A stretch of DNA of 18,746 bases from DASZIT01 sp052143315 (lineage in GTDB: Bacteria > Actinomycetota > Acidimicrobiia > Acidimicrobiales > RAAP-2). Under the pieces are notes generated by a model, which saw only the letters and a program-made list of their open reading frames with translations, had not been told where the DNA came from and made no database searches. Below, one piece after another: positions 1 through 9,049 of the stretch; the first letter of the stretch is position 1; every line of letters starts with the position of its first letter. The stretch covers positions 1 through 18,746 of the forward strand of contig JBKQTE010000025.1 of NCBI GenBank assembly GCA_052143315.1. Reading direction: 5' to 3'. The translations under genes and the position numbers were made by a program.

Positions 1-707
1 CCGCCACCGCTGCGGGACCGCCAGGAGCGCCTGCGGAGGGAGGGCCCCAGGCGCGAGGCGCCTCGAGGCGGCAGCGCCCGCCAGGGTGACGAGCCGGGTC
101 GGGGTCGACCCGCCCGCCGGACGGCCGAGGGCGTCGAGGAGCCGTGGGTCCGCGACCCAGAGGACGACGGGTGGGACGCTGACGGCTTCCCTGATGGTGG
201 GAGCTGGCCCTTCGACGGCGGGTCGGGGTCCGGAGCGCCGACTGCTGACGGTCCCCGGGGCGCGGCCGGAACCTTCCGGCCCGGCCTGGAGGGGCTCCGC
301 CTAGCCATCCACCGGCCCGAGGACGTCGCCCACCGCCTGGAGGCGGCGCTGTTCCGCGACGAGCTGCAGAGGGCTGCCTTCGTGGCCCTGATGGACGCCG
401 ACGACCTCCCCCAGGCCATCGACTCCTCCGGGCCGGACGTCCGGGCGTTGCTGGTCCGGCTGGTCGTCGAGGAGCCGCTGGGGCAGCCTGACGAGGTCGT
501 GCTGCAGCTGGTGCGCGACGCCGCCCGCCAGGAGCTGGCAGTGGTCACCCGGGAGGCGAGGACGTCACCGGAGGCGGTCGTCGAGGCGGCTTCTGCCAGC
601 GTATGGGTCCAGGAGCTGGACGACCCGACGGCCGCGGCCGCGGCCACCGATCGGTTGGTAGCCTGGCTCGTCGGGAGGAGTCAGGGCACGTATGACGTGG
701 GAGAGCT

Positions 708-711
<4 letters not shown>
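1..711 (+). CDS. dnaG: DNA primase DnaG, C-terminal part (5' end outside window)
   Basis: The reading frame is open from the first base and stops at 709-711, giving the last 236 residues. Primase makes the RNA primers for chromosome replication and binds the replicative helicase through its C-terminal domain. The first ~95 residues here are an Arg/Gly/Asp/Pro-rich low-complexity linker. From about residue 96 a helical domain follows (LRLAIHRPEDVAHRLEAALF, then FVALMDADDLPQAI), which fits the helicase-interacting C-terminus of actinobacterial DnaG. The catalytic TOPRIM and zinc domains lie upstream of the window. The identification rests mainly on this C-terminal pattern and on the direct overlap with the primary sigma-factor gene, the dnaG-rpoD arrangement of many bacteria. 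The first internal ATG (382) is not a plausible start because coding sequence continues upstream of it. Confidence 0.85.
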
Positions 712-2117
<1,406 letters not shown>

Positions 2118-2119
2118 CC

Positions 2120-2182
2120 GACCGCCGGCCCGACGGGCTCACGGACCGACGACCCAGCCGGCCGGGTGTGGCTCCGGCGGTC
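2120..2182. terminator. Candidate bidirectional terminator between convergent genes
   Basis: A 9-bp inverted repeat, GACCGCCGG (2120-2128) and CCGGCGGTC (2174-2182), encloses 45 bases that contain a smaller GCCC-GAC-GGGC hairpin. It occupies the whole gap between rpoD (ends 2117) and the minus-strand gene (stop at 2181-2183). There is no T-run, which is common in very GC-rich actinobacteria. Confidence 0.4.
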
Positions 2183-2507
2183 AGTCGCCGGGCCGGAAGG
2201 TGGAGGCCCGCTGACCGTTCAGGGCCGCCGCCACGTCCCGCGCCATGCCGGCAGCGATGGCGTCGGCCGCCTCGTCGCCGTCACGCCAGCCGAGGCGGAC
2301 CCCGATGGCGTCACGCACCCGTTCGACGCCGAGGGTACCGAGCGCCTTGGCCCGGTCGCCAGCCGCCCCCAGCGTCCCCGACACGGGAGTCGATTGCCGG
2401 ATCGACTCGGCCGCCCGGACGATCTGGTGATAGCGCTCGCGCCCGGCCCTGGCGCCCAGGGCGTACCCGATCCCGAAGGCGACGACCGTCCCGATCCGTA
2501 GCTTCAC
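2181..2507 (-). CDS. Small membrane-anchored protein, YtxH-like
   Basis: 108 residues from a GTG at 2507 (VKLRIGTVVAFGIGYALGAR). Residues ~4-20 form one hydrophobic segment ending in the GARAGRERY motif often seen in actinobacterial YtxH-like proteins, followed by a soluble amphipathic helical tail with no catalytic motif. An upstream in-frame ATG at 2543 would add a basic 12-residue extension. I prefer GTG 2507 because relatives as I recall them begin at the KLRxG stretch, but no clear ribosome-binding site decides it. The gene converges on rpoD and is transcribed away from tRNA-Asn. The function of this family is not established; a stress or envelope role is only a guess. Confidence 0.7.
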   Translation of the reverse strand: MKLRIGTVVAFGIGYALGARAGRERYHQIVRAAESIRQSTPVSGTLGAAGDRAKALGTLGVERVRDAIGVRLGWRDGDEAADAIAAGMARDVAAALNGQRASTFRPGD

Positions 2508-2599
2508 CCGTCCATTGTGGCCCGACCGACCGACGCGGCGCATCTCCGCCGTCTCCCGCCGGCCGGCGCGGGCGGGACGAGGGGGGTGGCGGCACCGGC

Positions 2600-2639
2600 T
2601 AATGTCCTCTGGCGCACCGAATCGGGTCTCCGTATGGGT
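2600..2639 (+). promoter_or_regulatory. Candidate promoter elements for tRNA-Asn
   Basis: TAATGT (2600-2605) and TATGGGT (2633-2639) both resemble -10 elements upstream of the tRNA at 2648. No convincing -35 box is seen for either. The second would place the start of transcription within a few bases of the mature tRNA end. Confidence 0.25.
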
Positions 2640-2647
2640 GCACTGTT

Positions 2648-2720
2648 TCCGGGGTAGCTCAATCGGCAGAGCGAGCGGCTGTTAACCGCTAGGTTGAGAG
2701 TTCGAGTCTCTCCCCCGGAG
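2648..2720 (+). tRNA. tRNA-Asn (anticodon GTT)
   Basis: A full cloverleaf can be drawn: acceptor TCCGGGG (2648-2654) with CCCCGGA (2713-2719), D stem GCTC/GAGC, anticodon stem AGCGG/CCGCT around loop CTGTTAA with anticodon GTT at 2681-2683, T stem GAGAG/CTCTC with loop TTCGAGT, and discriminator G at 2720. The CCA end is not encoded. All stems are fully paired. No integrase or duplicated tRNA 3' end is visible, so nothing suggests use as an integration site. Confidence 0.97.
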
Positions 2721-2772
2721 CTGCCGTGCAGGTCGCGTGGAGAGACCGGCCGTGGGGAGTGTGCCGCGGCGG

Positions 2773-2796
2773 GGACGGCGTGCCGCCCGCCCGTCC
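2773..2796 (+). terminator. Candidate hairpin downstream of tRNA-Asn
   Basis: GGACGG (2773-2778) can pair with CCGTCC (2791-2796) across a 12-base GC-rich loop, about 50 bases after the tRNA. No T-run follows, so this is a weak terminator candidate. Confidence 0.3.
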
Positions 2797-2835
2797 GGTG
2801 GTCGCCCCAGACGTTCCGGGGCGTAGCCTTCGGCC

Positions 2836-2979
2836 ATGGACGACCGGTGCAGCGTGTGCCACCACCCTCCCACCCACGCTCCCTCCTCCCCGTCGGAGGC
2901 GTCGTTCTGCGAGGCGTGCGACCGCTGCTGGAGGGAGCGCCTGGACCGCGACCGGCCTCCGCATCACTCGGAGCCCTGA
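2836..2979 (+). CDS. Possible 47-residue Cys-rich (zinc-ribbon-like) mini-protein
   Basis: An ATG at 2836 opens 47 codons ending in TGA at 2977-2979. The peptide begins MDDRCSVCHHPP and later has SFCEACDRCWRERLDRDR. That gives CxxC (Cys5, Cys8), a 16-residue spacer and a second CxxC (Cys25, Cys28) with a further Cys31: the layout of a small treble-clef or zinc-ribbon knuckle with a basic tail. The peptide sits alone between tRNA-Asn and the next gene. No Shine-Dalgarno sequence is seen, so translation is uncertain. The paired CxxC motifs are the only reason to call it. It could bind zinc, but no partner or function can be named. In random GC-rich DNA such a peptide could also arise by chance. 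Confidence 0.4.
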   Translation: MDDRCSVCHHPPTHAPSSPSEASFCEACDRCWRERLDRDRPPHHSEP

Positions 2980-3057
2980 CGTCGCGCCGTCCATGGTTCC
3001 GGGCGCTTCCTAGCCCGTGACAAGCTTGGCTCCTTGGCGTCTGCCGAGCCGAGCAGT

Positions 3058-3063
3058 GGGAGG
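3058..3063 (+). promoter_or_regulatory. Ribosome binding site deciding the start at 3070
   Basis: GGGAGG lies 6 bases before GTG 3070, an ideal spacing. The in-frame TTG at 3034, which would add 12 residues, has no comparable site. Confidence 0.7.
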
Positions 3064-3069
3064 TTGGTC

Positions 3070-4317
3070 GTGTCCGATGAGCTGGGACTACCGGAGCGGA
3101 CCCAGGAGGAGCTAGCCCTCCTCGTCCCCGAGTTCCTCCTCGCCGGCCATCTGATCGACCGGGCGGGTATGCCCCATCTGATCGGTGCCTTCGGTCGCGA
3201 CGTCATGCGCGACATCGCCATCGAGGAGTGGATGGGTGCGAGCCCCGTCTACACGAAGAGGATGCAGCGGGCGCTGGGCTTCGAGGGCGACTCCGTGGAG
3301 ACCATCTTCAAGGGCTTGCAGCTCGACGTCGGCGCCCCACCCCAGTTCATGGACTTCCGCTATCGCCTGGTCGATCACGACCATGGGGAATTCTGGTTGG
3401 ACCACTGCGGGGCGCTGATGGACGTCGAGCCGATGGGCCCCGACTACGTGGTGGCCATGTGCCACGACATCGAGGACCCGACCTTCGACGCCACGGCCAT
3501 CGCCACCAATGCCCGGGCCCAGGTTCGTCCCATCCACCGGCCACCCCGCTCGCCGGCCGATCGTGTTCCTGTCTGCCACTGGACGGTGACGATCGCGGAC
3601 TCGCACGAACCGGTGCCCGTCCCCGCGGCGGCCCACGCCATGGCCAGGACGCAGGCGGCGACGATCGACCTGACCCCGATCGACCCCGACGAACCCGGTC
3701 GGCACGAGTACTCCGGTCCGCTGCTGGCCGACCTGCAGTTCTCCGACTGGTCGAGGTCGGCGCTCCTGCGCATCGCCGAGGAGGCCTGCCTGCAGGGGCA
3801 CCTCCTGGCGCTCTCCTTCGCCGCCGCCACGAGGGCCAGGGTGGACAGTGACGGGGAAGCGGCCGAGTTCGTTCGCAAGCAGTTCACGGGCGTCGCCGGG
3901 GTGGTCGCCGAGCGGATCCGGAAGGCGCTCGGGCTCGGGCGCGGCCTCGACGACGTTGCCCAGGTGCTCGCACTCCACCCGGCTCTGCTGCCCGACGCCT
4001 ATGTCGGGTGTGAGCTCGAACGCTCCGGAGGGCTCCTCGTCCGGATTCCCCGCGGCACGGCCGCCGCGTCCGACCGAGCGTGGCCGTCACTGCTCGACGC
4101 CGTCCATCTGGTGCCGCTCAACGCCATCGTCCGTGCGGTGGACCCGCGCTTCCGGTGCGAGGCCCTGGTCGACGACAGTGCCGGATTGACCGTCGAGGTG
4201 GTGTTGGGTGATGTCGAGGCACCGGTCGCCGACGAGGTCGTCCTGACTCGGTTCAGCGCGGGCAGCGACTTCGTCTTCGAAGACCGCGGGACGCCGGTCG
4301 AGATCCGTCGAGGCTGA
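3070..4317 (+). CDS. Conserved actinobacterial protein of unknown function with three Cys-His pairs
   Basis: 415 residues from GTG 3070. It has no signal peptide or membrane segment and looks cytoplasmic. I recognise the sequence style (HGEFWLDHCGALMDVEPMG, CHDIEDPTFDATA) from uncharacterised mycobacterial and other actinobacterial proteins but can name no function. Three Cys/His pairs stand out in the N-terminal half: His112-Cys113, Cys131-His132 and Cys169-His170, next to acidic residues (His103, Asp104, His105). These could form a metal or haem site; that is inference. A helical region around residues 220-300 (DWSRSALLRIAEEACLQGHL) separates it from a C-terminal alpha/beta part. The gene stands alone, with tRNA-Asn upstream and a secreted-protein gene after a 192-base gap. 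A distant relation to amino-thiazoline carboxylate hydrolase-like proteins was considered but cannot be supported by eye. Confidence 0.8.
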   Translation: MSDELGLPERTQEELALLVPEFLLAGHLIDRAGMPHLIGAFGRDVMRDIAIEEWMGASPVYTKRMQRALGFEGDSVETIFKGLQLDVGAPPQFMDFRYRLVDHDHGEFWLDHCGALMDVEPMGPDYVVAMCHDIEDPTFDATAIATNARAQVRPIHRPPRSPADRVPVCHWTVTIADSHEPVPVPAAAHAMARTQAATIDLTPIDPDEPGRHEYSGPLLADLQFSDWSRSALLRIAEEACLQGHLLALSFAAATRARVDSDGEAAEFVRKQFTGVAGVVAERIRKALGLGRGLDDVAQVLALHPALLPDAYVGCELERSGGLLVRIPRGTAAASDRAWPSLLDAVHLVPLNAIVRAVDPRFRCEALVDDSAGLTVEVVLGDVEAPVADEVVLTRFSAGSDFVFEDRGTPVEIRRG

Positions 4318-4509
4318 GCCAGGGTCTCAGGTGGTGAGAGAAGCCCCATGCCAGAGGAGACTTGCCGGGTGAACCCTCACCGTCAGCGCAGCTGAAGGGC
4401 TGGATAAACCCGAATCGTGAACGGTCAGGGCCGACCGGCCACCCCTGCGCTACGGTATCCGACCGGCGGCCTTTCCGGATGAGATCGGTGTTCACAGGGG
4501 GTTGGTGCA
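4318..4509 (+). promoter_or_regulatory. Long leader/promoter region of the secreted Fn3 protein
   Basis: This 192-base gap holds a small hairpin TCTCA-GGTGG-TGAGA (4325-4339) just after the upstream stop, a direct repeat CCGACCGGC at 4431-4439 and 4459-4467 (28 bases apart, centre to centre), and -10-like TACGGT (4451-4456) between the repeats. CAGGGGG at ~4495-4501 is the ribosome-binding site for ATG 4510. The paired CCGACCGGC sites flanking a -10-like element could be operators. I see no known riboswitch consensus. Confidence 0.3.
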
Positions 4510-6843
4510 ATGAGAGCTGGACGTATCGAATTGGCGTCGCTGGCACGAAGCACCGGAGGTCGGCGAAAGCGGAGCGCCGGGAAAACGTGGACGGGGCTGG
4601 CCGCCCTCGGGGCTCTCTTGGTGACGAGCGTGGGGGGCAGTCTCGCCCTTTCGGGTGTGGCCGGGGCGAGCACCGTGCCCTCAGTGCCCACCAACGTCGC
4701 CGCTCTCCCCGGCAACAGTCCGACGGCGACGATCACGTTCACCGTTCCGGCCAGCAACGGGTCGCCCATCACCACGTTGTGGGTGGGAGCGTACAGCGGG
4801 TCCACGCTGGAAGGTCTCGACATCGTGACGACCGGTCTGGTGCAGACGGCGGGTGCCACCCAGACAGTCGTCTATGCGCTCACCGGTTCGGCGCAGCTGA
4901 AGAACGGGACGAACTACACATTCGAGGTGGTGGAGTTCAATGCCAACGGTGCCTCGCCGGTGTCGGCGCCGTCCAATGTGATCGACGAGGGCGCGCCGTT
5001 GCCGCCCACTAACGTCATCGCTCTCCCCGGCAACAGTCCGACGGCGACGATCACGTTCACCGTTCCGGCCAACAACGGGTCGCCCATCACCACGTTGTGG
5101 GTGGGAGCGTACAGCGGTTCCACGCTGGAAGGTCTCGACATCGTGACGACCGGTCTGGTGCAGACGGCGGGTGCCACCCAGACAGTCGTCTATGCGCTCA
5201 CCGGTTCGGCGCAGCTGAAGAACGGGACGAACTACACCTTCAAAGCGCTGGAGTTCAATGCCAACGGCGCCTCGCCAGTATCGGTGCAGTCCAATCCAAT
5301 CGTCGAGGGCGCCGTGGCGCCGGCCCAACCCGCTGACGTGCTGGCCTCGCCGGGCAACGCCAGTGCCACGGTGTCGTTTGCCGAGCTCCCCTACAGTGGT
5401 CCGGCCCTGACCTCGTACGAGGTCGAAGTCTTGGCGGGGGCGAGCCTCGTCGGCACGCAGAACGTGTCGGCCAACCTGGGTCTGACCGGCACGTCGACAG
5501 CGATGGAGACCACCACGATCGGTCCCGGCGCAGGCGGGCCGGCGCTCATCGACGGGGACACGTACGCCTTCGACGTCGTGGCATTCAATGCCGACGGGGC
5601 ATCACCCCTGTCGGCCGCCGCGCTGACGATCGTCCCCAACTCTCCGACCTGGCAGACCACCAGCTCCATCACGCCGAGCTCGGCCTATCCGGCAACGGCG
5701 CCGTCGGCGGCGACGTACCTAGCCGGCCTCATCGAGGCGGCACAGGTCCCGTCGTCGTACCCCCCTTCAGAGGGAGGTGGAGCCATCGGAGAGAACGGGC
5801 GAGCGACGATCCAGCCTGACATGGCCGGTTACGCGGCGGCCGGACTGGCGGCCTACGGTGGAGCCACGGACAGTCCCGCGGCCGAGACCGACGTCCTCAG
5901 TTTCCTCAACTGGTACGCCTATGCCGAGACGTTGAACACCAACTTCATCGTGTACAACTGGCAGCAGAGCGGGTCGACATGGGCGACGACCAGCACCGTC
6001 GACTCGGTCGACACCCCCCCGTCGATGTTCCTGTTGGCCGCCGACAACTACTGGGCAGCCATGACCGCCATAGGACAGCAGGCTACGGCGTTGGCGAACC
6101 TCTCGACGCCGTCCCTGTTCACGGGCCTACAGGACGCACTGCAGCTGCTCCTCAACGACAGGGATGCTGCAGACCTGACGGAGGCGTACCCGCCCGGCTA
6201 CCAAACGGCGCTTCTCGAAGACAACTCCGAGGCGTACGGCGGTCTTACGGCCGCCGGCCATGTCTTCGATGACATCGGGACCTCGGCGGCCAAGCTCTAC
6301 GGCTACGCCGCCTCGTTGGCGGCCGGCGATCTGTACACCACAGTCCAGAACGACATGTGGGACGCGAGCGCCGGTGGCTTCTACTGGGCCTACCCGTCGA
6401 CCACCGGTACCGGGCCCTGCACACCATCGACCTGCAACGCCCCCGTCCTGACGAACCCCCCGGCCGGTAACCCCTCCATCCAGGAGAATCTGTGGGCGGT
6501 CGCCTGGGGGTTGGCCACGCCGGCGGAGACGACGACCATCATGAGCGATCCCGGGGTCGCCAACGTGGTGGGCTCGTTCGCCGACCCGCTGGTCAACGCC
6601 ACGCCCCCCACCACCATCGTCAACGGTCTGAACAACTATCCGAACGGCGGTGTCGTGTACTACGCCGGAGCCGGGCTCTGGGCGCTGCAGGACGATGGGG
6701 GTGCTGCGGCGGCCAACACCGATCTCATCGCCGATACCGACTTCGGTAGCTTCCAGAACGACGCCTGGCCGCTCGACAACGGAACCGTGGGCGAGTTCCT
6801 GATCGCCGCTGACGCTGGCGGTAAGCCGGTACCGAGCGACTGA
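4510..6843 (+). CDS. Secreted protein: three fibronectin type III domains plus a C-terminal helical, glycosidase-like domain
   Basis: 777 residues. A basic N-terminus and hydrophobic stretch (~29-50) ending near AGAST form a Sec-type signal peptide with cleavage around residue 53, so the protein is exported. Three Fn3-like modules follow (about 56-160, 163-268 and 271-378); the first two are almost identical over most of their length, the third has diverged. Residues ~385-777 are rich in aromatic residues and short helices (AGYAAAGLAAYGG, LNWYAYAETLNTNFIVYNW, PPSMFLLAADNYWAAM, EDNSEAYGGL, FPNDAWPLD-like end), a texture reminiscent of (alpha/alpha) toroid glycoside hydrolases. Fn3 linkers next to a glycosidase-like domain are typical of extracellular polysaccharide-active enzymes, but no catalytic acid pair can be assigned, so the activity is inferred. 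The ATG is preceded by a good ribosome-binding site, and a strong hairpin follows the stop. Confidence 0.85.
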   Translation: MRAGRIELASLARSTGGRRKRSAGKTWTGLAALGALLVTSVGGSLALSGVAGASTVPSVPTNVAALPGNSPTATITFTVPASNGSPITTLWVGAYSGSTLEGLDIVTTGLVQTAGATQTVVYALTGSAQLKNGTNYTFEVVEFNANGASPVSAPSNVIDEGAPLPPTNVIALPGNSPTATITFTVPANNGSPITTLWVGAYSGSTLEGLDIVTTGLVQTAGATQTVVYALTGSAQLKNGTNYTFKALEFNANGASPVSVQSNPIVEGAVAPAQPADVLASPGNASATVSFAELPYSGPALTSYEVEVLAGASLVGTQNVSANLGLTGTSTAMETTTIGPGAGGPALIDGDTYAFDVVAFNADGASPLSAAALTIVPNSPTWQTTSSITPSSAYPATAPSAATYLAGLIEAAQVPSSYPPSEGGGAIGENGRATIQPDMAGYAAAGLAAYGGATDSPAAETDVLSFLNWYAYAETLNTNFIVYNWQQSGSTWATTSTVDSVDTPPSMFLLAADNYWAAMTAIGQQATALANLSTPSLFTGLQDALQLLLNDRDAADLTEAYPPGYQTALLEDNSEAYGGLTAAGHVFDDIGTSAAKLYGYAASLAAGDLYTTVQNDMWDASAGGFYWAYPSTTGTGPCTPSTCNAPVLTNPPAGNPSIQENLWAVAWGLATPAETTTIMSDPGVANVVGSFADPLVNATPPTTIVNGLNNYPNGGVVYYAGAGLWALQDDGGAAAANTDLIADTDFGSFQNDAWPLDNGTVGEFLIAADAGGKPVPSD
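4702..4919 (+). repeat. Intragenic Fn3 duplication, copy 1
   Basis: This 218-base stretch recurs at 5020-5237 (offset 318 bases, exactly 106 codons). I count only two differences: G/A at 4754/5072 and G/T at 4800/5118. Similarity continues at a lower level to the end of the Fn3 unit. Confidence 0.95.
5020..5237 (+). repeat. Intragenic Fn3 duplication, copy 2
   Basis: Second copy of 4702-4919. Flanking bases of the same 318-base unit, for example after 5237, have diverged clearly more than this core, which suggests recent duplication or gene conversion of the core. Confidence 0.95.
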
Positions 6844-6881
6844 CGCCTCGGGCGGTCCGGCCGGCGACCCAGGCGTCAGTC
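6838..6881 (+). terminator. Strong hairpin terminator overlapping the stop codon
   Basis: GACTGACGCCT (6838-6848) and AGGCGTCAGTC (6871-6881) are perfect 11-base inverted repeats with a 22-base loop containing a further GGTC/GACC pairing. The left arm includes the last codon and TGA stop of the Fn3 protein gene. No T-run follows. Confidence 0.7.
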
Positions 6882-7039
6882 ACGAAGTGGGCTGGGATCG
6901 CCACTACGCCGTGGTGACACGGGACTGCGGAGGTCGCCAGTGGGCGGAGATCGCAGAACGTTGCGCTCCGTAGCGGCCGGTTCACGTCTCCTCGAGGTGG
7001 GCGGCGACGGCGACGGGCGACACCAGATTCGTCGTTCAC

Positions 7040-9049
7040 ATGATGTTCATGTCCCAGACGACGCCGGAGGTCCTTCGGCCCTATCTGCCGTGGGCGAGCC
7101 GACGTAACGTCGCCGATATGGTCGCGGGGATCGAGAAGGAGGGCTCGCCGGTCGCGTCTTCTGTGGCCGGCCGCCTCCGTCGAACCGGCAGATTCGCATC
7201 ATGGGCGGTGTCCTCTTCGGTCGGCCGGACGGAAGCGTTGTTCCGCCGCCAAGGACCGGCACGCGACTCCGACCGGGTGTCGATCCGCGCCGACCTGATG
7301 GGACTGGAAGACCTCATGCGTCGCCAGGAGCAGATCCACAGCGAAGAGATCGCGGCCGTCCGGCCCGATCATCGGCCGGACGCCATCAACCTCGTCCACT
7401 ACCTCGCGCTCCGGCATGAGGACCTCCGCCAGCTCCAGCACAGGTTGGGCGAGCGGGGCCTGTCGTCGTTGGGGAGCTGCGAACCCCATGTACTGGCGAC
7501 CGTCGAGAGCGTGCGCGCCGCCCTCGACGGCAACGCGCCCCGCTTCGGGCCCACCACGCTGAGCTTCCAAGAGGGCCGCGCCGCCCTCGACCGCAACACC
7601 GATGCCCTCTTCGGTCCCCGCCCCCCGGGGCGAGTACCCCGGGTGATGGTGACCCTCCCCAGCGAAGCGGCGAACGACTACCCGCTGGTACGGCACCTGG
7701 TGGCCCAGGGCATGGACGTGGCCCGGATCAACGGCGCCCACGACGACCCCGACGCCTGGGTGCGAATGGCGCTCCATGTGCGCCGGGCCTCCTTGGAGAC
7801 CGAACGCCACTGCCGGGTGTCGATGGACTTGCCTGGGCCCAAGCTCCGGACCGGCCAGCTCGTCGACGGGCCCCAGATCGTGAAGCTGCGACCGGAGCGC
7901 GACCTGCGCGGCGTGCCGGTCACACCCGCCGTGGCCACGCTCGTCGGCGGCTCCGGACCTTGCCGTCCCGACCCGGCAGTTCCCGTGGACCGGTCGTGGA
8001 TCGAGCGCCGCCGCCCCGGAGACCGGATCGAGATGGTCGACACGCGAGGCTCGGCGCGATCTCTGCGTGTTGTCGCTACCGGCGCCGGGGAGTGCATCGT
8101 GGAGACGTGGGACACCACCTACGTGGAAACTGGAGCGACACTGTCCTGCCACGACGATGCCACCAGCGTGGGCCGGCTGGCCAGCGTTCCTCAGTACCAT
8201 CTGCTGCACGTCGGGGACCCGCTGGTGTTGAGCCGCGACCTGAACCCTGCCGTCCCATGGCGCCATGGGCAGCCAGGATGTGCCCGGATCGGGTGCACGC
8301 TCGAGGCCGTCTTCGATGCAGTGCAAGTCGGGCAGCGGGTGGTCCTCGACGACGGGAAGATGACCGCCGTCATCGAGAGCGTCGACACCGACGAGATTCG
8401 GCTCCGGATCCTGTCCGCCTCGCCCAGAGGCTCGAAGCTTCGGGCGGAGAAGGGGATCAACCTGCCGGAGACGGATCTCCGAATTCCGGCGGTGACCGAC
8501 GCCGACCTGCCGCTGCTGAAGGTGGCCGCCGCCCACGCCGACATGGTGGCGCTGTCGTTCGTGCGTGGCGAGCGCGACATCGACGACCTACGCGGCTACC
8601 TCCGACAGGTCGGCTCCGAACACCTGGGGCTGATCCTGAAGATCGAGACCTCGGAGTCGTTCTCACGGCTGCCCGAGATCCTCCTGCACGCCATGCGGTC
8701 CCGCCTTGTCGGGGTCATGATCGCCCGGGGAGACCTCGCCGTCGAAGCCGGCTATGAACGCCTCGCCGAAATGCAGGAAGAGATCCTGTGGCTCTGTGAG
8801 GCGGCACATCTGCCGGTCATCTGGGCCACCGAGGTCCTCGACAAGCTGGCGCGCACCGGCCAGCCGTCTCGGGCGGAGGTCTCCGATGCAGCCATGGCAC
8901 AGCAGGCCGAGTGCGTCATGCTCAACAAAGGACCCCATGTCGACACCGCCATCGTGGTGCTCGACGACATCCTGCGACGCATGTCAGGGCACCAGCGCAA
9001 GAAGACTTCCCAACTGAGACCCCTGCACAGCTGGATCGACTCCCCGTAG
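7040..9049 (+). CDS. Atypical pyruvate kinase with N-terminal extension and no C-terminal domain
   Basis: 669 residues. Pyruvate kinase converts phosphoenolpyruvate and ADP to pyruvate and ATP. Residues 1-~195 are an extension not found in classical enzymes. The catalytic barrel then starts at MVTLPSEA (203-210) and DVARINGAHDD (226-236), with DLPGPKLRTG at 263-272, an enlarged B-domain region (~290-430), LKIETSES (Lys534, Glu536), MIARGDLAVE (560-569) and ATEVLDKLARTG with PSRAEVSDAAMA (596-620). The protein ends soon after MLNKGPH (627-633), where classical enzymes have SGET, so the allosteric C-terminal domain is absent. Leu264 and Lys268 replace the Thr and Glu used in K+-dependent enzymes. 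Three close ATGs (7040, 7043, 7049) lack a clear ribosome-binding site, so the exact start is uncertain. Whether it acts as a true pyruvate kinase is open, as this long form is poorly studied. Confidence 0.85.
   Translation: MMFMSQTTPEVLRPYLPWASRRNVADMVAGIEKEGSPVASSVAGRLRRTGRFASWAVSSSVGRTEALFRRQGPARDSDRVSIRADLMGLEDLMRRQEQIHSEEIAAVRPDHRPDAINLVHYLALRHEDLRQLQHRLGERGLSSLGSCEPHVLATVESVRAALDGNAPRFGPTTLSFQEGRAALDRNTDALFGPRPPGRVPRVMVTLPSEAANDYPLVRHLVAQGMDVARINGAHDDPDAWVRMALHVRRASLETERHCRVSMDLPGPKLRTGQLVDGPQIVKLRPERDLRGVPVTPAVATLVGGSGPCRPDPAVPVDRSWIERRRPGDRIEMVDTRGSARSLRVVATGAGECIVETWDTTYVETGATLSCHDDATSVGRLASVPQYHLLHVGDPLVLSRDLNPAVPWRHGQPGCARIGCTLEAVFDAVQVGQRVVLDDGKMTAVIESVDTDEIRLRILSASPRGSKLRAEKGINLPETDLRIPAVTDADLPLLKVAAAHADMVALSFVRGERDIDDLRGYLRQVGSEHLGLILKIETSESFSRLPEILLHAMRSRLVGVMIARGDLAVEAGYERLAEMQEEILWLCEAAHLPVIWATEVLDKLARTGQPSRAEVSDAAMAQQAECVMLNKGPHVDTAIVVLDDILRRMSGHQRKKTSQLRPLHSWIDSP

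Noticed and set aside
2648..2720. tRNA-Asn as integration site of a mobile element
   Set aside because: No integrase, no repeat of the tRNA 3' end and no change in composition nearby.
4318..4509. Known riboswitch (c-di-AMP, c-di-GMP, cobalamin types) in the leader
   Set aside because: I compared remembered core motifs and found only scattered short similarities, not the conserved cores in order.
7199..8536. 445-residue open frame on the minus strand opposite the pyruvate kinase
   Set aside because: The opposite strand has complete pyruvate kinase motifs, and this frame shows only low-complexity composition.
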